Shown here in pieces: positions 47,230 through 56,080 of a stretch of 64,000 nt of DNA (its first letter is position 1; each line of letters starts with the position of its first letter). Location of the stretch: NCBI GenBank assembly GCA_014284505.1, contig JAAFYY010000001.1, positions 7,799,845 to 7,863,844 on the forward strand. The letters are read 5' to 3'. Under the pieces are notes generated by a model, which worked only from the letters and a program-made list of their open reading frames with translations, was not told the DNA's origin and made no database searches. Source of the stretch: Streptacidiphilus sp. 4-A2. GTDB taxonomy: Bacteria > Actinomycetota > Actinomycetes > Streptomycetales > Streptomycetaceae. Made by a program: the position numbers and the translations under genes.

Positions 47230-47744
47230 GGCCGACCACGCTAGCCCACCGGAGCCATTCGGAGCGATTCGGCGGCCTGCCTGCCCGGAGCGAAACCGCC
47301 GCGGTGGGCGGGCGCGTTCAGTTCGGCAAGTGAGCCGCCCGCTCGGGGTGCGCGCCGCGGCCGTGCTCCTGTCACCCGGCTGTCAGTCGGCCGGAGTCGT
47401 CAGGGAGTGGCTTGATCCGGATGCGGCGTTCTGGTGAAACCGCGCACAGCGGCCTACGGTGAGTAACGGCACGGTACGGAAGTGGAACCGGGACAGCACC
47501 CGTGTGGGTGACTTTGTGCCGCCCTCGATCACTTGTGGCACTAGATCACATGTGGCCGGGCAAAGGGGGAATAGTCCGTTCCGCCCCGACGGGGGCGGTT
47601 CCCTGGGAGGCTTGTCACTGTGCACCTGCCGCACGGCAGGGCGTCAGTTCCGGTTCATCCGCACGTCCGTTCCAGCGCCGTTGTTCCGCCCCGCACCACC
47701 ACCTCGGGGCCGTCCGGTCCGCGAGGTCCGCGAGAGGAGAACCC
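47230..47744. other. Intergenic region with a spaced direct repeat
   Basis: No gene is seen in these 515 bases between the divergent nucS and SCO5389-family genes. At 47527-47539 and 47544-47556 lies GATCAC(T/A)TGTGGC twice, 17 bases apart from start to start, which is a good candidate operator. The second copy is part of TAGATCACATGTGGCC. Promoters for both flanking genes should lie here. Confidence 0.7.
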
Positions 47745-48137
47745 ATGTCGCTCGACGTCTCACCGGCCCTGCTAGAGAAGGCCGAGCGAGGCGAGGTCGA
47801 TGAGAGGGAATTCGTCGACTGCGTCCGCGTCTCCCTGCCGTATGCCTGGGGGCTCATCAGTTCTCTGGTGGCCCAGCAGAAGGTAGATGGCAGCGAGTTC
47901 GCCGACAACCAGGTGCCGCCGCCCTCGGAGCAGGCCCGTGGCCAGTTGCTCCGCGCGTTGGCGAGCGATGCGATCAGGGGATCGCTGGAGCGGCACTTCG
48001 GTGTCCGCCTGGCGTTCCAGAACTGCCACCGGGTCGCAGTCTTCCCACTGGGGCCGGGGTCCGATGACCGCTATGCGCGCTTCACCTCGATCCGAGCCCA
48101 AGTGCTCAACCAGTCGGAGGAGCTGAGGGACTGCTAG
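47745..48137 (+). CDS. SCO5389 family protein, function unknown
   Basis: A 130-residue cytoplasmic protein conserved in Streptomyces beside nucS. It begins MSLDVSPALLEKAERGEVDE, with conserved patches LPYAWGLISSLVAQ, FADNQVPPPSEQARGQLLRA and FGVRLAFQNCHRVAVFP. It has no motif I can link to an activity and no membrane segment. GAGAGGAGAA precedes the ATG. The direct repeat at 47527 lies about 190 bases upstream. Confidence 0.88.
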   Translation: MSLDVSPALLEKAERGEVDEREFVDCVRVSLPYAWGLISSLVAQQKVDGSEFADNQVPPPSEQARGQLLRALASDAIRGSLERHFGVRLAFQNCHRVAVFPLGPGSDDRYARFTSIRAQVLNQSEELRDC

Positions 48138-48252
48138 TCGGCCCGTCGGCCCCACCCAGCACAGTCAGAAGCACAGCTAGATCCGCTGCCTGGACGCCTC
48201 GTCGAACGGAAGCACCACCACCGGTGGTTCCGCTGTCGGGGGAGCCGATCGA

Positions 48253-48293
48253 CCCGTCGGTGCACGTCGCGTACGAGACCTGCCACCGACGGG
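48253..48293. terminator. Convergent hairpin
   Basis: CCCGTCGGTG (48253-48262) pairs perfectly with CACCGACGGG (48284-48293) across a 21-base loop, between the SCO5389-family gene and the convergent LLM gene. A palindrome ACCACCGGTGGT lies just upstream, near 48218. Confidence 0.6.
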
Positions 48294-48300
48294 CCGGCCC

Positions 48301-49509
48301 TCACACCAGCAGCGGCAGGACCTCCGAACCCAGCCGTTCGACATTGCGCAGGGTCGACTCGCGGTCACCCGAGCCCTCCACCATCAGGGCGAAGCGGCGC
48401 ACCCCGGTGCGTTCGGCGGTCACCGCCAGCCGGTCCGCGCACAGCTGCGGAGTGCCCACGGCGTGCAGCGCGCAGAGCAGCTCGGTGTACTCCCGCGGGT
48501 CGCGCATCCGGCGCTCCCGGCCGTCGACCGTGCGGTGCGCGGCCAGGCCGTGCGAGAACCACCCGGGCATGGACTTCAGCAGTACCCGCCGGGCCTCGGC
48601 GCCGGTGTCCTCGACCTGGACCACCCCGGCGGCCATGTGCTCCGCCTCGATCCGCTCGATCTCCTCCTGGCCGCGCCCGGCCTCCCGCGCCGCGGTGCGG
48701 TACGCGGCCACCATCGCCGCCTTGTCCTCGTCCCCGGAGTGCATCCCCAGCAGCATCGGCACGCCCTGCTCGGCGGCCAGCCGGACGCTGCTCAGCGAGG
48801 TGCAGGCGACCATCACCGGCGGGCCGCCGGTGACCCGGCCGCCGGTGGCCCGGGCGCCCGCGTACTCCGGTCCCCGGCGGCCGCCGGGGGCGGGCAGCGG
48901 GAGCGGCTGCTCGCCGGCCATGGGCACCACCGCCACCTCCGGGAAGCGGTAGCGGGGGCCGTCCGCGCTCACCCGGGAGGACCGCAGCCAGCGCAGCAGC
49001 AGCTCCAGCGACTCGGCGAAGCCGCTCTCGTAGGCGTCCAGCCCGGTGCCGAAGACGTCCAGGTCGATCCAGGGGCCGCCGCGGCCGACGCCGAGGGTGA
49101 ACCGGCCGCCGGAGGTCAGGTGCAGCAGGGCGGCCTGCTCGCCCAGGGCGACCGGGTGCTGGGTGGGCAGCACGCTCACCGCGGTACCGATCCTGATCCG
49201 CTGGGTGCGCCCCAGCAGCAGCGCCGCCAGGGTCGCGGCGTTGGGGCAGACGCCGTAGGGAACGAAGTGGTGTTCGGCGAGCCAGACGCTGTCCAGGCCG
49301 GCCTCCTCGGCTGCGAGGGCCGAGGACACCGCGCGGTCCAGTGCCTCCGCGTGCCCCTGGCCGGGGAACTGTGCGGAGAGCAGGAACACCCCGGCCCGGA
49401 TGGGCGGCGGGGCGCTGGCGGTGTGGCCGCCGGCCACCACGGGGGCGGTCCGCTGCCTGGGCACCCGAGCGGTGGTGGCAGCGGCGCTCTGGCTGGCTTT
49501 GGCCGACAT
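48301..49509 (-). CDS. LLM class flavin-dependent oxidoreductase
   Basis: A 402-residue luciferase-like monooxygenase (bacterial luciferase/F420 TIM-barrel superfamily). The ATG at 49509 follows GAGGAG. After a 37-residue Ala/Thr-rich leader come AEEAGLDSVWLAEHHF, the HHF signature, then RIRIGTAVSVLPTQHPVALGEQ and RFTLGVGRGGPW. An inserted Gly/Pro/Arg loop lies near residue 215. The C-terminus has the usual VGTPQLCADRL. Substrate and cofactor (FMN or F420) cannot be told. The frame is intact. Confidence 0.9.
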   Translation of the reverse strand: MSAKASQSAAATTARVPRQRTAPVVAGGHTASAPPPIRAGVFLLSAQFPGQGHAEALDRAVSSALAAEEAGLDSVWLAEHHFVPYGVCPNAATLAALLLGRTQRIRIGTAVSVLPTQHPVALGEQAALLHLTSGGRFTLGVGRGGPWIDLDVFGTGLDAYESGFAESLELLLRWLRSSRVSADGPRYRFPEVAVVPMAGEQPLPLPAPGGRRGPEYAGARATGGRVTGGPPVMVACTSLSSVRLAAEQGVPMLLGMHSGDEDKAAMVAAYRTAAREAGRGQEEIERIEAEHMAAGVVQVEDTGAEARRVLLKSMPGWFSHGLAAHRTVDGRERRMRDPREYTELLCALHAVGTPQLCADRLAVTAERTGVRRFALMVEGSGDRESTLRNVERLGSEVLPLLV

Positions 49510-49733
49510 GGAAATCAACTCCTCGGTCCCGCGGGAAACTTGAGTCCCGCGTCTCCCTCTGGAGTAACGCATGTCATGTGCCGCTGGCACCCGATTACCA
49601 GGGTGACCGCGATTTGGGGGCGAATTGGACGTGACCTCTGGTGTGCCTGGGAGTGTTGTGCTAATGGACCCACTTCGTGTCCCGACCTCGTACCCTGGTG
49701 GGGAACAGCATCCTCGTTTGCCCAGGGAGAAAC

Positions 49734-50074
49734 GTGTCGCCTCGCCGAAGCCGCCCCGAGGGAGTGAACCCGAGCAGCCGCGTTCGAATACCGGTGGCAG
49801 CGGCGGGGGTTGGCTGCTGGAGCAGACCGAGGAGTACCGCGGCGAGGAATGGCTGGTCCGCCCGGTCGCGGGGGACAGCGGCAAGTTCTACCGCTGCCCC
49901 GGATGCGACCAGGAGATCCCGCCCGGGGTCGGCCACCTGGTGGCCTGGCCCGCCTCCGCGGTCGGCTCGGTCGGCGGGGTGGACGACCGCAGGCACTGGC
50001 ACCGCGCCTGCTGGAACGCCCGGGAGCGCCGCGGCGCGGCGGTCCAGCGCGGCCGCAACGCGCCCCGCTACTAG
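49734..50074 (+). CDS. Small zinc-binding protein (annotated elsewhere as ATP/GTP-binding)
   Basis: A protein of about 113 residues. The GTG at 49734 follows GGGAGA and gives VSPRRSRPEG, the usual start of this Streptomyces family. One missing base near 49790 joins it to NTGGSGGGWLLEQTEEYRGE. The core is YRCPGCDQEIPPGVGHLVAW then DDRRHWHRACWNARERR; the CxxC plus HxxxC pattern suggests a treble-clef zinc fold like that of HNH proteins. Homologues are often labelled ATP/GTP-binding, but I see no P-loop. The role is unknown. Confidence 0.75.
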
Positions 50075-50122
50075 AGCCGCGGGGGCGCCGGCAGGGCACT
50101 GCCGGGGTCTCGGCGGGAGCGC

Positions 50123-50917
50123 TCAGACGTCCCGGCGGCGCATCGCCAGACAGGCGGTGGCCAGGATGACGGCGGTGGCCGAGGCCAGCACCCCCAGCAG
50201 CGCCCAGCCGCCGACGTCGCCCGTGCCGCTGCCGTACAGCGACGCCGACATGTTGATCGGCGAGTAGGTCAGCAGCAGCTCGCGCATGCCCGTGGGCAGG
50301 AACAGGGCCAGGATGAACGGCAGCAGCAGCACTCCGAGCATCACCGAGATCGCGCCCGCGCTGTGCCGCAGCAGGGTGCCCACCGACAGCGCGAACAGCC
50401 CCATCAGCGCCAGGTAGAGGCCGCCGCCGAAGACCGCCAGCAGGATCTGCCCCAGGGTCGGGCTGTCCTCCTGACCGCCGAGGATGACCATTCCGCAGCA
50501 CAGCTGGAGCGCGGTCGCCAGGGTGCCCAGCACGAACGCCAGCGCGAAGAACACCATCGCCTTCGCGGTCAGCAGCGAGACCCGGCGCGGATAGGCGGTC
50601 AGCGTGGTGCGGATCATCCCGGTGCCGTACTCCGAGGTGATCACCAGCACGCCCAGGGTGACCACCGGGATCTGGCCGACGATGAAGCCGCCCACCCCGT
50701 TGCCGAGATAGCCCCCGCCTTCCGCCCGGTTGTACGAGTAGCCGTCGGCGATCAGCGCCAGGCCCAGGATCAGCGCGAACATCGAGGCCAGCGTCCAGAG
50801 GGTGGACTGGACCGAGCGGATCTTGGTCCACTCGGAGGCCAGTACGTTGCCGAGCCGCGTCGGCGGCACCTCCCCGGTCCGCAGGGAGTTCTCGTCGGTC
50901 AGCAGGTCGATGCTCAT
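50123..50917 (-). CDS. ABC-2 type transporter permease
   Basis: A 264-residue permease with six hydrophobic segments and the family start RLGNVLASEWTKIRSVQSTLWTLAS. The segment VVTLGVLVITSEYGTGMIRTTL is the ABC-2 signature. Its ATG overlaps the stop of the ATPase gene (ATGA at 50914-50917), so the two subunits are coupled. Substrate unknown; such pairs export drugs, lipids or peptides. It resembles the permease at 52082, so the two loci look like an old duplication. Confidence 0.92.
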   Translation of the reverse strand: MSIDLLTDENSLRTGEVPPTRLGNVLASEWTKIRSVQSTLWTLASMFALILGLALIADGYSYNRAEGGGYLGNGVGGFIVGQIPVVTLGVLVITSEYGTGMIRTTLTAYPRRVSLLTAKAMVFFALAFVLGTLATALQLCCGMVILGGQEDSPTLGQILLAVFGGGLYLALMGLFALSVGTLLRHSAGAISVMLGVLLLPFILALFLPTGMRELLLTYSPINMSASLYGSGTGDVGGWALLGVLASATAVILATACLAMRRRDV

Positions 50918-51879
50918 ACAGTCACCTCCACAGGCTCGTCCTCGGCCGGTCCCGACTGCGACGAGCGGTACTCCACGGAGCCCTGGGTGAGCTGCATGTA
51001 CGCCTCCTCCAGCGAGGCCTGGTGCGGTGACAGCTCGTACAGCCGCAGCTGTTCCTCCCAGGCCAGATCACTGATCCGGGGCAGCGTCAGACCGCTGACC
51101 CGCAGGGCGCCGTCCGGCTCGGCGACGACGTCGCCGCCGGCCGCCCGCAGCACGGCGCCGAGGCGCTCGCGCTGCCGCGCCGCGTCCGCGCCGTCGGCGG
51201 TGCGGACCCGGGCGAAGCCGGCCGAGTGCCGGTCGATGAAGGCGCGGGTGCTGAGGTCGGCCAGCAGCTGCCCGCGGCCGATCACGATCAGATGGTCCGC
51301 GGTCAGCGCCATCTCGCTCATCAGGTGCGAGGACACGAAGACGGTGCGCCCCTCGGACGCGAGCCTGCGCATCAGCTGCCGCACCCAGTGGATGCCCTCC
51401 GGGTCGAGCCCGTTGACCGGCTCGTCGAACAGCAGCACCTGCGGGTCTCCGAGCAGCGCGGCGGCGATGCCCAGACGCTGTCCCATGCCCAGCGAGAAGC
51501 CGCCGCAGCGCTTGTGGGCCACCTCGCCCAGGCCGACCGCGGCCAGCACCTCGTCCACCCGCCGCCGCGGCAGCCCGGCGAGCTGCGCCAGACAGAGCAG
51601 GTGGCTGTAGGCGCTGCGGCCCCCGTGCACGGCCTTGGCGTCCAGCAGCGCGCCCACCGTACGCGGCGCGTTGCGCAGCTCCCGGAAGGGGCGGCCGGCG
51701 ACGGTGACCGTGCCGCTGGTGGGGGTGTCCAGGCCGAGGATCATCCGCATGGTGGTGGACTTGCCGGAGCCGTTGGGGCCGAGGAAGCCGGTGACCAGGC
51801 CGGGCCTGACGGTGAAGCTGAGGTCTTCGACAGCGGTTTTGCCGCCGTAACGCTTGGTGAGGCCGACTGCCTCGATCAT
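50914..51879 (-). CDS. ABC transporter ATP-binding protein
   Basis: A 321-residue ABC-2 exporter ATPase. Walker A is FLGPNGSGKSTTMRMIL, the signature is FSLGMGQRLGIAAALLG and Walker B is VLLFDEPVNGLDP. The switch histidine is in VSSHLMSEM. The C-terminal DrrA-like part has ELSPHQASLEEAYM. The ATG at 51879 is upstream-proximal to GGACAACCCACCA, with no perfect ribosome binding site. It is paired with the permease at 50123. It is close in sequence to the ATPase at 52851. Confidence 0.94.
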   Translation of the reverse strand: MIEAVGLTKRYGGKTAVEDLSFTVRPGLVTGFLGPNGSGKSTTMRMILGLDTPTSGTVTVAGRPFRELRNAPRTVGALLDAKAVHGGRSAYSHLLCLAQLAGLPRRRVDEVLAAVGLGEVAHKRCGGFSLGMGQRLGIAAALLGDPQVLLFDEPVNGLDPEGIHWVRQLMRRLASEGRTVFVSSHLMSEMALTADHLIVIGRGQLLADLSTRAFIDRHSAGFARVRTADGADAARQRERLGAVLRAAGGDVVAEPDGALRVSGLTLPRISDLAWEEQLRLYELSPHQASLEEAYMQLTQGSVEYRSSQSGPAEDEPVEVTV

Positions 51880-52081
51880 TGGTGGGTTGTCCTTCTGCCC
51901 GTCCAGTGGTCCGGTCATCCCACCACAGGCCGCAGGCCCCTGGTAACCCCTGGCCGCCGGTGCTGCACGAACGGGCAACCAGGGGCCCGACCAGGGCCCT
52001 CACCAGGACTTTTGGCCAGTGACTCGGTCGGGGCTCGGTCAGGGCCCGGTCGGGAGCCCGGTCAGGGCCCGGCCGGGCCGC

Positions 52082-52849
52082 TCAGGCGTCCCGGTTCCGC
52101 AGCAGCAGGTATCCGCCGGCCAGACAGGCCGCCACCCAGGCCAGGCAGACGAAGAAGCCCTCCAGCGGCCCGTAGGGCGGGTTGCTCTGCGCGACCACGC
52201 GCACCATCTGCGTCCCCGCGTTGTCCGGGAAGTACTGGGCCACCGTCTTCACCTTGGGCACCGCGGCCAGGATCGGCGAGATCAGGAAGAAGAACGGCAT
52301 CAGCAGCCCCAGCGAGGCCACCGGTTTGCGCAGCATGAAGGACACGCCGAGCGAGAGCAGCGCCAGCAGGGTCATGTAGACGGCCATCGCGAACACCGCG
52401 CGCAGCACATGCGGCGCGCCGATGGAGGTGCCGTGGCTGCCCAGCAGCGCCTGCCCGAGGAAGAAGCTGGTGAAGCTGGTGGCCAGGGCCACCGGCAGCA
52501 CCATCACCAGCACCACCACGGCCTTGGCCAGCAGCAGCGTCCAGCGCTGCGGGACCGCGGCCAGGGTGGCCCGGATCATTCCGGTGCTGTACTCGTTGCC
52601 GACCACCAGCACCGCGAAGACGATCAGTGACAGCTGGCCGAGCGAGATCCCGGAGAAGCTGGTGGAGGTCGGGTCGAAGGTCAGCTTGTCGGTGGCCGAT
52701 CTGGAGTGCCAGGTGGCGTTGGTGAGGGCGCAGAGCCCGACGCTCACGCCGACCGTGACCACAAAGGTGAGCAGCAGGGTGACCACGGTGGACCTGACCG
52801 TCCGCACCTTGGTCCACTCGGACCGCAGAGTCGCTCCGGTGTTCGGCAT
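52082..52849 (-). CDS. ABC-2 type transporter permease
   Basis: A 255-residue permease beginning MPNTGATLRSEWTKVRTVRS, with six hydrophobic segments and VFAVLVVGNEYSTGMIRATL. GGGGAG lies just before the ATG at 52849, which is one base from the stop of the ATPase gene. As the sequence stands, the ATPase frame reads straight into it and gives a 610-residue fused frame. The ribosome binding site and the alternative ATPase ending show that two genes are the natural state. Confidence 0.88.
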   Translation of the reverse strand: MPNTGATLRSEWTKVRTVRSTVVTLLLTFVVTVGVSVGLCALTNATWHSRSATDKLTFDPTSTSFSGISLGQLSLIVFAVLVVGNEYSTGMIRATLAAVPQRWTLLLAKAVVVLVMVLPVALATSFTSFFLGQALLGSHGTSIGAPHVLRAVFAMAVYMTLLALLSLGVSFMLRKPVASLGLLMPFFFLISPILAAVPKVKTVAQYFPDNAGTQMVRVVAQSNPPYGPLEGFFVCLAWVAACLAGGYLLLRNRDA

Positions 52850-52850
52850 C

Positions 52851-53890
52851 TCAGCTCCCCTTCTTCCAGCCGGCGCCCCAGGCGGGGCTCGCCGGTGCCC
52901 CGGGTTGCGCCCCGGCTGTGGTGCGGCGCCCGGCTGCGCCCCCGGCTGTGCGGCGCCGGGCGGCGCCGGCTCGGCGCCGCCGGTGCGGTACACCACCGAG
53001 TCCGCGGTCATCCGCATGAACGCCTCCTCCAGTGAGGCCCGCTGCGGGCTCAGCTCGTGCAGGGCCAGGCCCTTGTCCCGGGCCAGGTCGCCGATCACCG
53101 CCGGGTCGATGTCGCGCACCTCGTACGCGCCCGCGTGCGACCCCTCGGTCACCGGGATCACCGTCAGCCCGGCCCCGGCCAGGGCGTCCAGCAGCGCCTG
53201 CGGCTCGGGGGAGCGCACCCGGACGAAGCTGTGCGAGTTCTGGTCGATGAAGTCGTCCATGGAGAGGTTGGCCAGCAGCCTGCCCTGGCCGATGACCACC
53301 AGGTGATCCGCCGTCACCGCCATCTCGCTCATCAGGTGCGAGGAGACGAAGACCGTGCGGCCCTCCTCGGCCAGGGCCTTCATCAGATTGCGGATCCACA
53401 GGATGCCCTCGGGGTCGAGCCCGTTCACCGGCTCGTCGAAGAGCAGCACCCGGGGGTCGCCGAGCAGCGCGGCGGCGATGCCCAGGCGCTGTCCCATGCC
53501 CAGCGAGAAGCCGCCGCTGCGGCGCTTGGCGACCTCCCGCAGCCCGACCGTGCCCAGCACCTCGTCCACCCGGCGGGTCGGGATGCGGTTGCTCTGCGCC
53601 ATCCACAGCAGGTGGTTGTAGGCGCTGCGCCCAGGGTGGACGGCCTTGGCCTCCAGCAGCGCGCCGATGTGCTTGAGGGGCTCCTGCAACTGGTTGTAGT
53701 GCTTGCCGTCAATGGTGACCGTGCCGCTGGTGGGGCGGTCCAGGTCGAGCATCATCCGCATGGTGGTCGACTTGCCCGCGCCGTTGGGGCCGAGGAACCC
53801 GGTGACCACGCCCTGCGGTACCTGAAAACTGAGGCCGTCCACTGCCAGGGTCTGACCGTAACGTTTCGTCAGTCCGTGGACCTCGATCAT
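52851..53890 (-). CDS. ABC transporter ATP-binding protein (one frame break)
   Basis: An ABC-2 exporter ATPase of about 346 residues. The ATG at 53890 follows GGGAG. Walker A is FLGPNGAGKSTTMRMML, the signature FSLGMGQRLG and Walker B VLLFDEPVNGLDP. ELSPQRASLEEAFMRM marks the DrrA-like C-terminus, followed by a Pro/Gly/Gln-rich tail (PGAQPGAAPQPG). One base is missing in that tail near 52905; the true frame ends PAWGAGWKKGS at 52851-52853. Without the shift the tail reads into the permease. Its nearest relative in the window is the ATPase at 50914. Confidence 0.9.
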
Positions 53891-53987
53891 CGTCGCTCCC
53901 TGCTTGCCGGTCACTCTCCGTCAGACTAGGACAAAGCGCTCCATGCTGCCCGGCAGGCGCACCCGCCCGATGCCTACGCTGGCGGGT

Positions 53988-54890
53988 ATGACGACCGACG
54001 ACCTCTCCGCTGCCGCCTCCGCCGCCTCCACCACCGATTCTAGGGCTGAGGCCCCCGCCGGTACCCCTTCTTCCGGCGCAGCTGCCGCCGCTGACGAACT
54101 GACCGTGCTCTCGGTCCGGGAGTCCGGGCACGGCACGCCGCTGCTCCTGCTGCACGCCTTCCCGCTGTCCTCCCGGATGTGGCAGGCCCAGCTGGACGAG
54201 CTGCCCGGACCTGACGGCGCCTCCGCCCGGGTGCTGGCGGTGGATCTGCGGGGCTTCGGCGGCACCGCCCTGGGGCCGGACCAGCCCTCGCTGGACCTGC
54301 TCGCGGACGACCTGGCGCTGCTGCTGGACCGGGCCGGGGTGGACCGCGCGGTCGTCGCCGGGCTGTCGCTGGGCGGCTACACCGCGATGGCCTTCGCCCG
54401 CCGCCACCCGGGGCGGCTCGCCGGACTGCTGCTCGCCGACACCAAGGCCGTCGCCGACACCGAGCAGCAGCGGGCCAACCGCGAGCGGATCGCCCGGGCG
54501 GTACTGGCCCGCGGCAGCGTCCGGCTGCTGGCGGACGAGCAGTTGCCGTCCCCGCTGCTGGGCGTGGGCTCGGCCGAGCGCGACCCGCGGCTGGTGGAGC
54601 GGGTGCGGGAGCTGATCGAGCAGGCCACACCGGAGGCGGTGGCCTGGATGCAGCGGGCGATGGCCGGCCGCGCCGACAGCCTGGAGCTGCTGGCGCGGCT
54701 GGACCTGCCGGCCCTGGTCCTGGTCGGCGAGGAGGACCTGATCACCCCGGTGGCCGAGGCGCAGGCCATGGCCTCGGCCCTGCCCGACGCCGAACTCACG
54801 GTGCTCCCCGGCGTCGGCCACCTCTCGGCGATGGAGGCTCCGGACGCCTTCAACGCGGCGGTGCGGCGGCTGCTGGCCCGGGTCGGCTGA
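53988..54890 (+). CDS. Alpha/beta hydrolase
   Basis: A 300-residue alpha/beta-fold hydrolase with an Ala/Ser/Thr-rich N-terminal 35 residues. The oxyanion region is LLLLHAFPLSSRMW, the nucleophile elbow is AGLSLGGYTAMAF (Ser), the acid is in VLVGEEDLITP (Asp) and the base in LPGVGHLSAMEAP (His). The lid region lies between about residues 155 and 235. No substrate can be named. It is divergent from the ABC ATPase gene 97 bases away and followed by a strong terminator. Confidence 0.92.
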   Translation: MTTDDLSAAASAASTTDSRAEAPAGTPSSGAAAAADELTVLSVRESGHGTPLLLLHAFPLSSRMWQAQLDELPGPDGASARVLAVDLRGFGGTALGPDQPSLDLLADDLALLLDRAGVDRAVVAGLSLGGYTAMAFARRHPGRLAGLLLADTKAVADTEQQRANRERIARAVLARGSVRLLADEQLPSPLLGVGSAERDPRLVERVRELIEQATPEAVAWMQRAMAGRADSLELLARLDLPALVLVGEEDLITPVAEAQAMASALPDAELTVLPGVGHLSAMEAPDAFNAAVRRLLARVG

Positions 54891-54937
54891 CGCGGCAGGG
54901 CCGGTCGGGCAGCGCCCGGAGGAGCAGCCGGGACGCG

Positions 54938-54986
54938 CCGAAGGCCCCGGTACCGCGCCCCTGGGGGCGCGGAGCGGGACCTTCGG
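54938..54986. terminator. Strong bidirectional terminator hairpin
   Basis: CCGAAGGCCCCG pairs with CGGGACCTTCGG (one mismatch), with an inner perfect CCGCGCCCC/GGGGCGCGG stem. It lies between the hydrolase stop (54890) and the convergent filP stop (55038). Confidence 0.85.
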
Positions 54987-55037
54987 CGAGTGGCACCGGG
55001 CGGGCCCTGCGCCGGCGGTCGACCGGCGGAAGGAGCG

Positions 55038-55969
55038 TCAGCGCGACTGCTGCGCGGGCACACCCCGGGTGATGTCGTCGTCCGGCAGCGAGGCCGCGGC
55101 GACGGCCGCACCGGTCAGCGTGGCCAGCATCTCGCGGACGTTGGTCAGCTGGGCGTTGATGCTGTCCCGACGGTTGGTCAGGGCGGCCAGCTCGCGCTCG
55201 GATTCGCTGCGGATCCGGTCGGCCTTGGCGTTGGCGTCCGCGACGATGTCCTCGGACTGGCGCTGGGCGGTCTCGACGGTCTGGCGGGCCCGGCGCTCGG
55301 CGTCGGTCCGGAGCTTCTCGCCTCCAGGCGCAGCTGCTCGGCACGGTGCTCGATCTCCGCGAGGCGCTTCTCGGCCTTGGCCTGACGGGCCGCCAGGTCG
55401 CGCTCGGACTGCTCCCGGCGCTTGGCCAGGTTGGTCTCGAAGTCGTGCGCGGCCTGCGAGGCCTTGGTGCGGGTCTCCTCGAAGAGGGCGTCCGCCTCCT
55501 CGCGCTTGGTCTGCGCGTCCTTGGTCGCCTCGGCGCGCAGCTGGGTCGAGTCGCTCTTCGCCTTGTCGACGATCAGCTGGCCCTCGTCCTCGGCCTTGGC
55601 CTTGCGGTCCTTGGCGTAGGACTCGGCCTCGCTGCGGACCTGCTGAGCGGCGGCCTCCGCCAGCTCGCGGTGCTGCTCGGCGGCCCGACGGGCCTCCTCG
55701 CGAAGGTCCTTGGCCTCCTCCTCGGCCAGGCGGAGGATCTTCTCGACCCGGGCACCGAGGCCGGCGTAGGACGGCTCGGCGTCGGAGACCTGGGCCTGCG
55801 CATTCTGGGTTTCGAGGTGGAGCTCCTCGATCCGCTTCTCAAGCGCGGTGATGCGGGCGAGGGCGCTGTCCCGGTCTGCGATCAGCTTGCTGATGCGTTC
55901 GTCGACCTGAGCACGCTCGTACCCACGGCGCACGGTGTCGAAGCCGTGCGGAGAGTGTGGATCGCTCAT
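55038..55969 (-). CDS. filP: FilP coiled-coil cytoskeletal protein (one frame break)
   Basis: FilP is an intermediate-filament-like protein of Streptomyces that forms a network near hyphal tips and stiffens the cell. About 310 residues: the N-terminus has FDTVRRGYERAQVDERISKL, a DivIVA-like start, then continuous heptad coiled coil (residues about 25-230), then a C-terminal block AALTNRRDSINAQLTNVREM. One base is missing near 55318 (LRLEA to EKLRTDAERRA). The ATG at 55969 begins MSDPHSPHGF. Often annotated as cellulose-binding protein, a misnomer. It lies just downstream of scy on the same strand, as in other Streptomyces. Confidence 0.9.
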
Positions 55970-56080
55970 GGGGTTCGGTTCCTGTCGTATGCCCGGTGAG
56001 GTTTGGGGTGATAGGGCGAATCCTGGCACGGATTCGGAGTGTCATCGGCCGAAAGTCGATGAAGAGTGGAGAATGACCGC

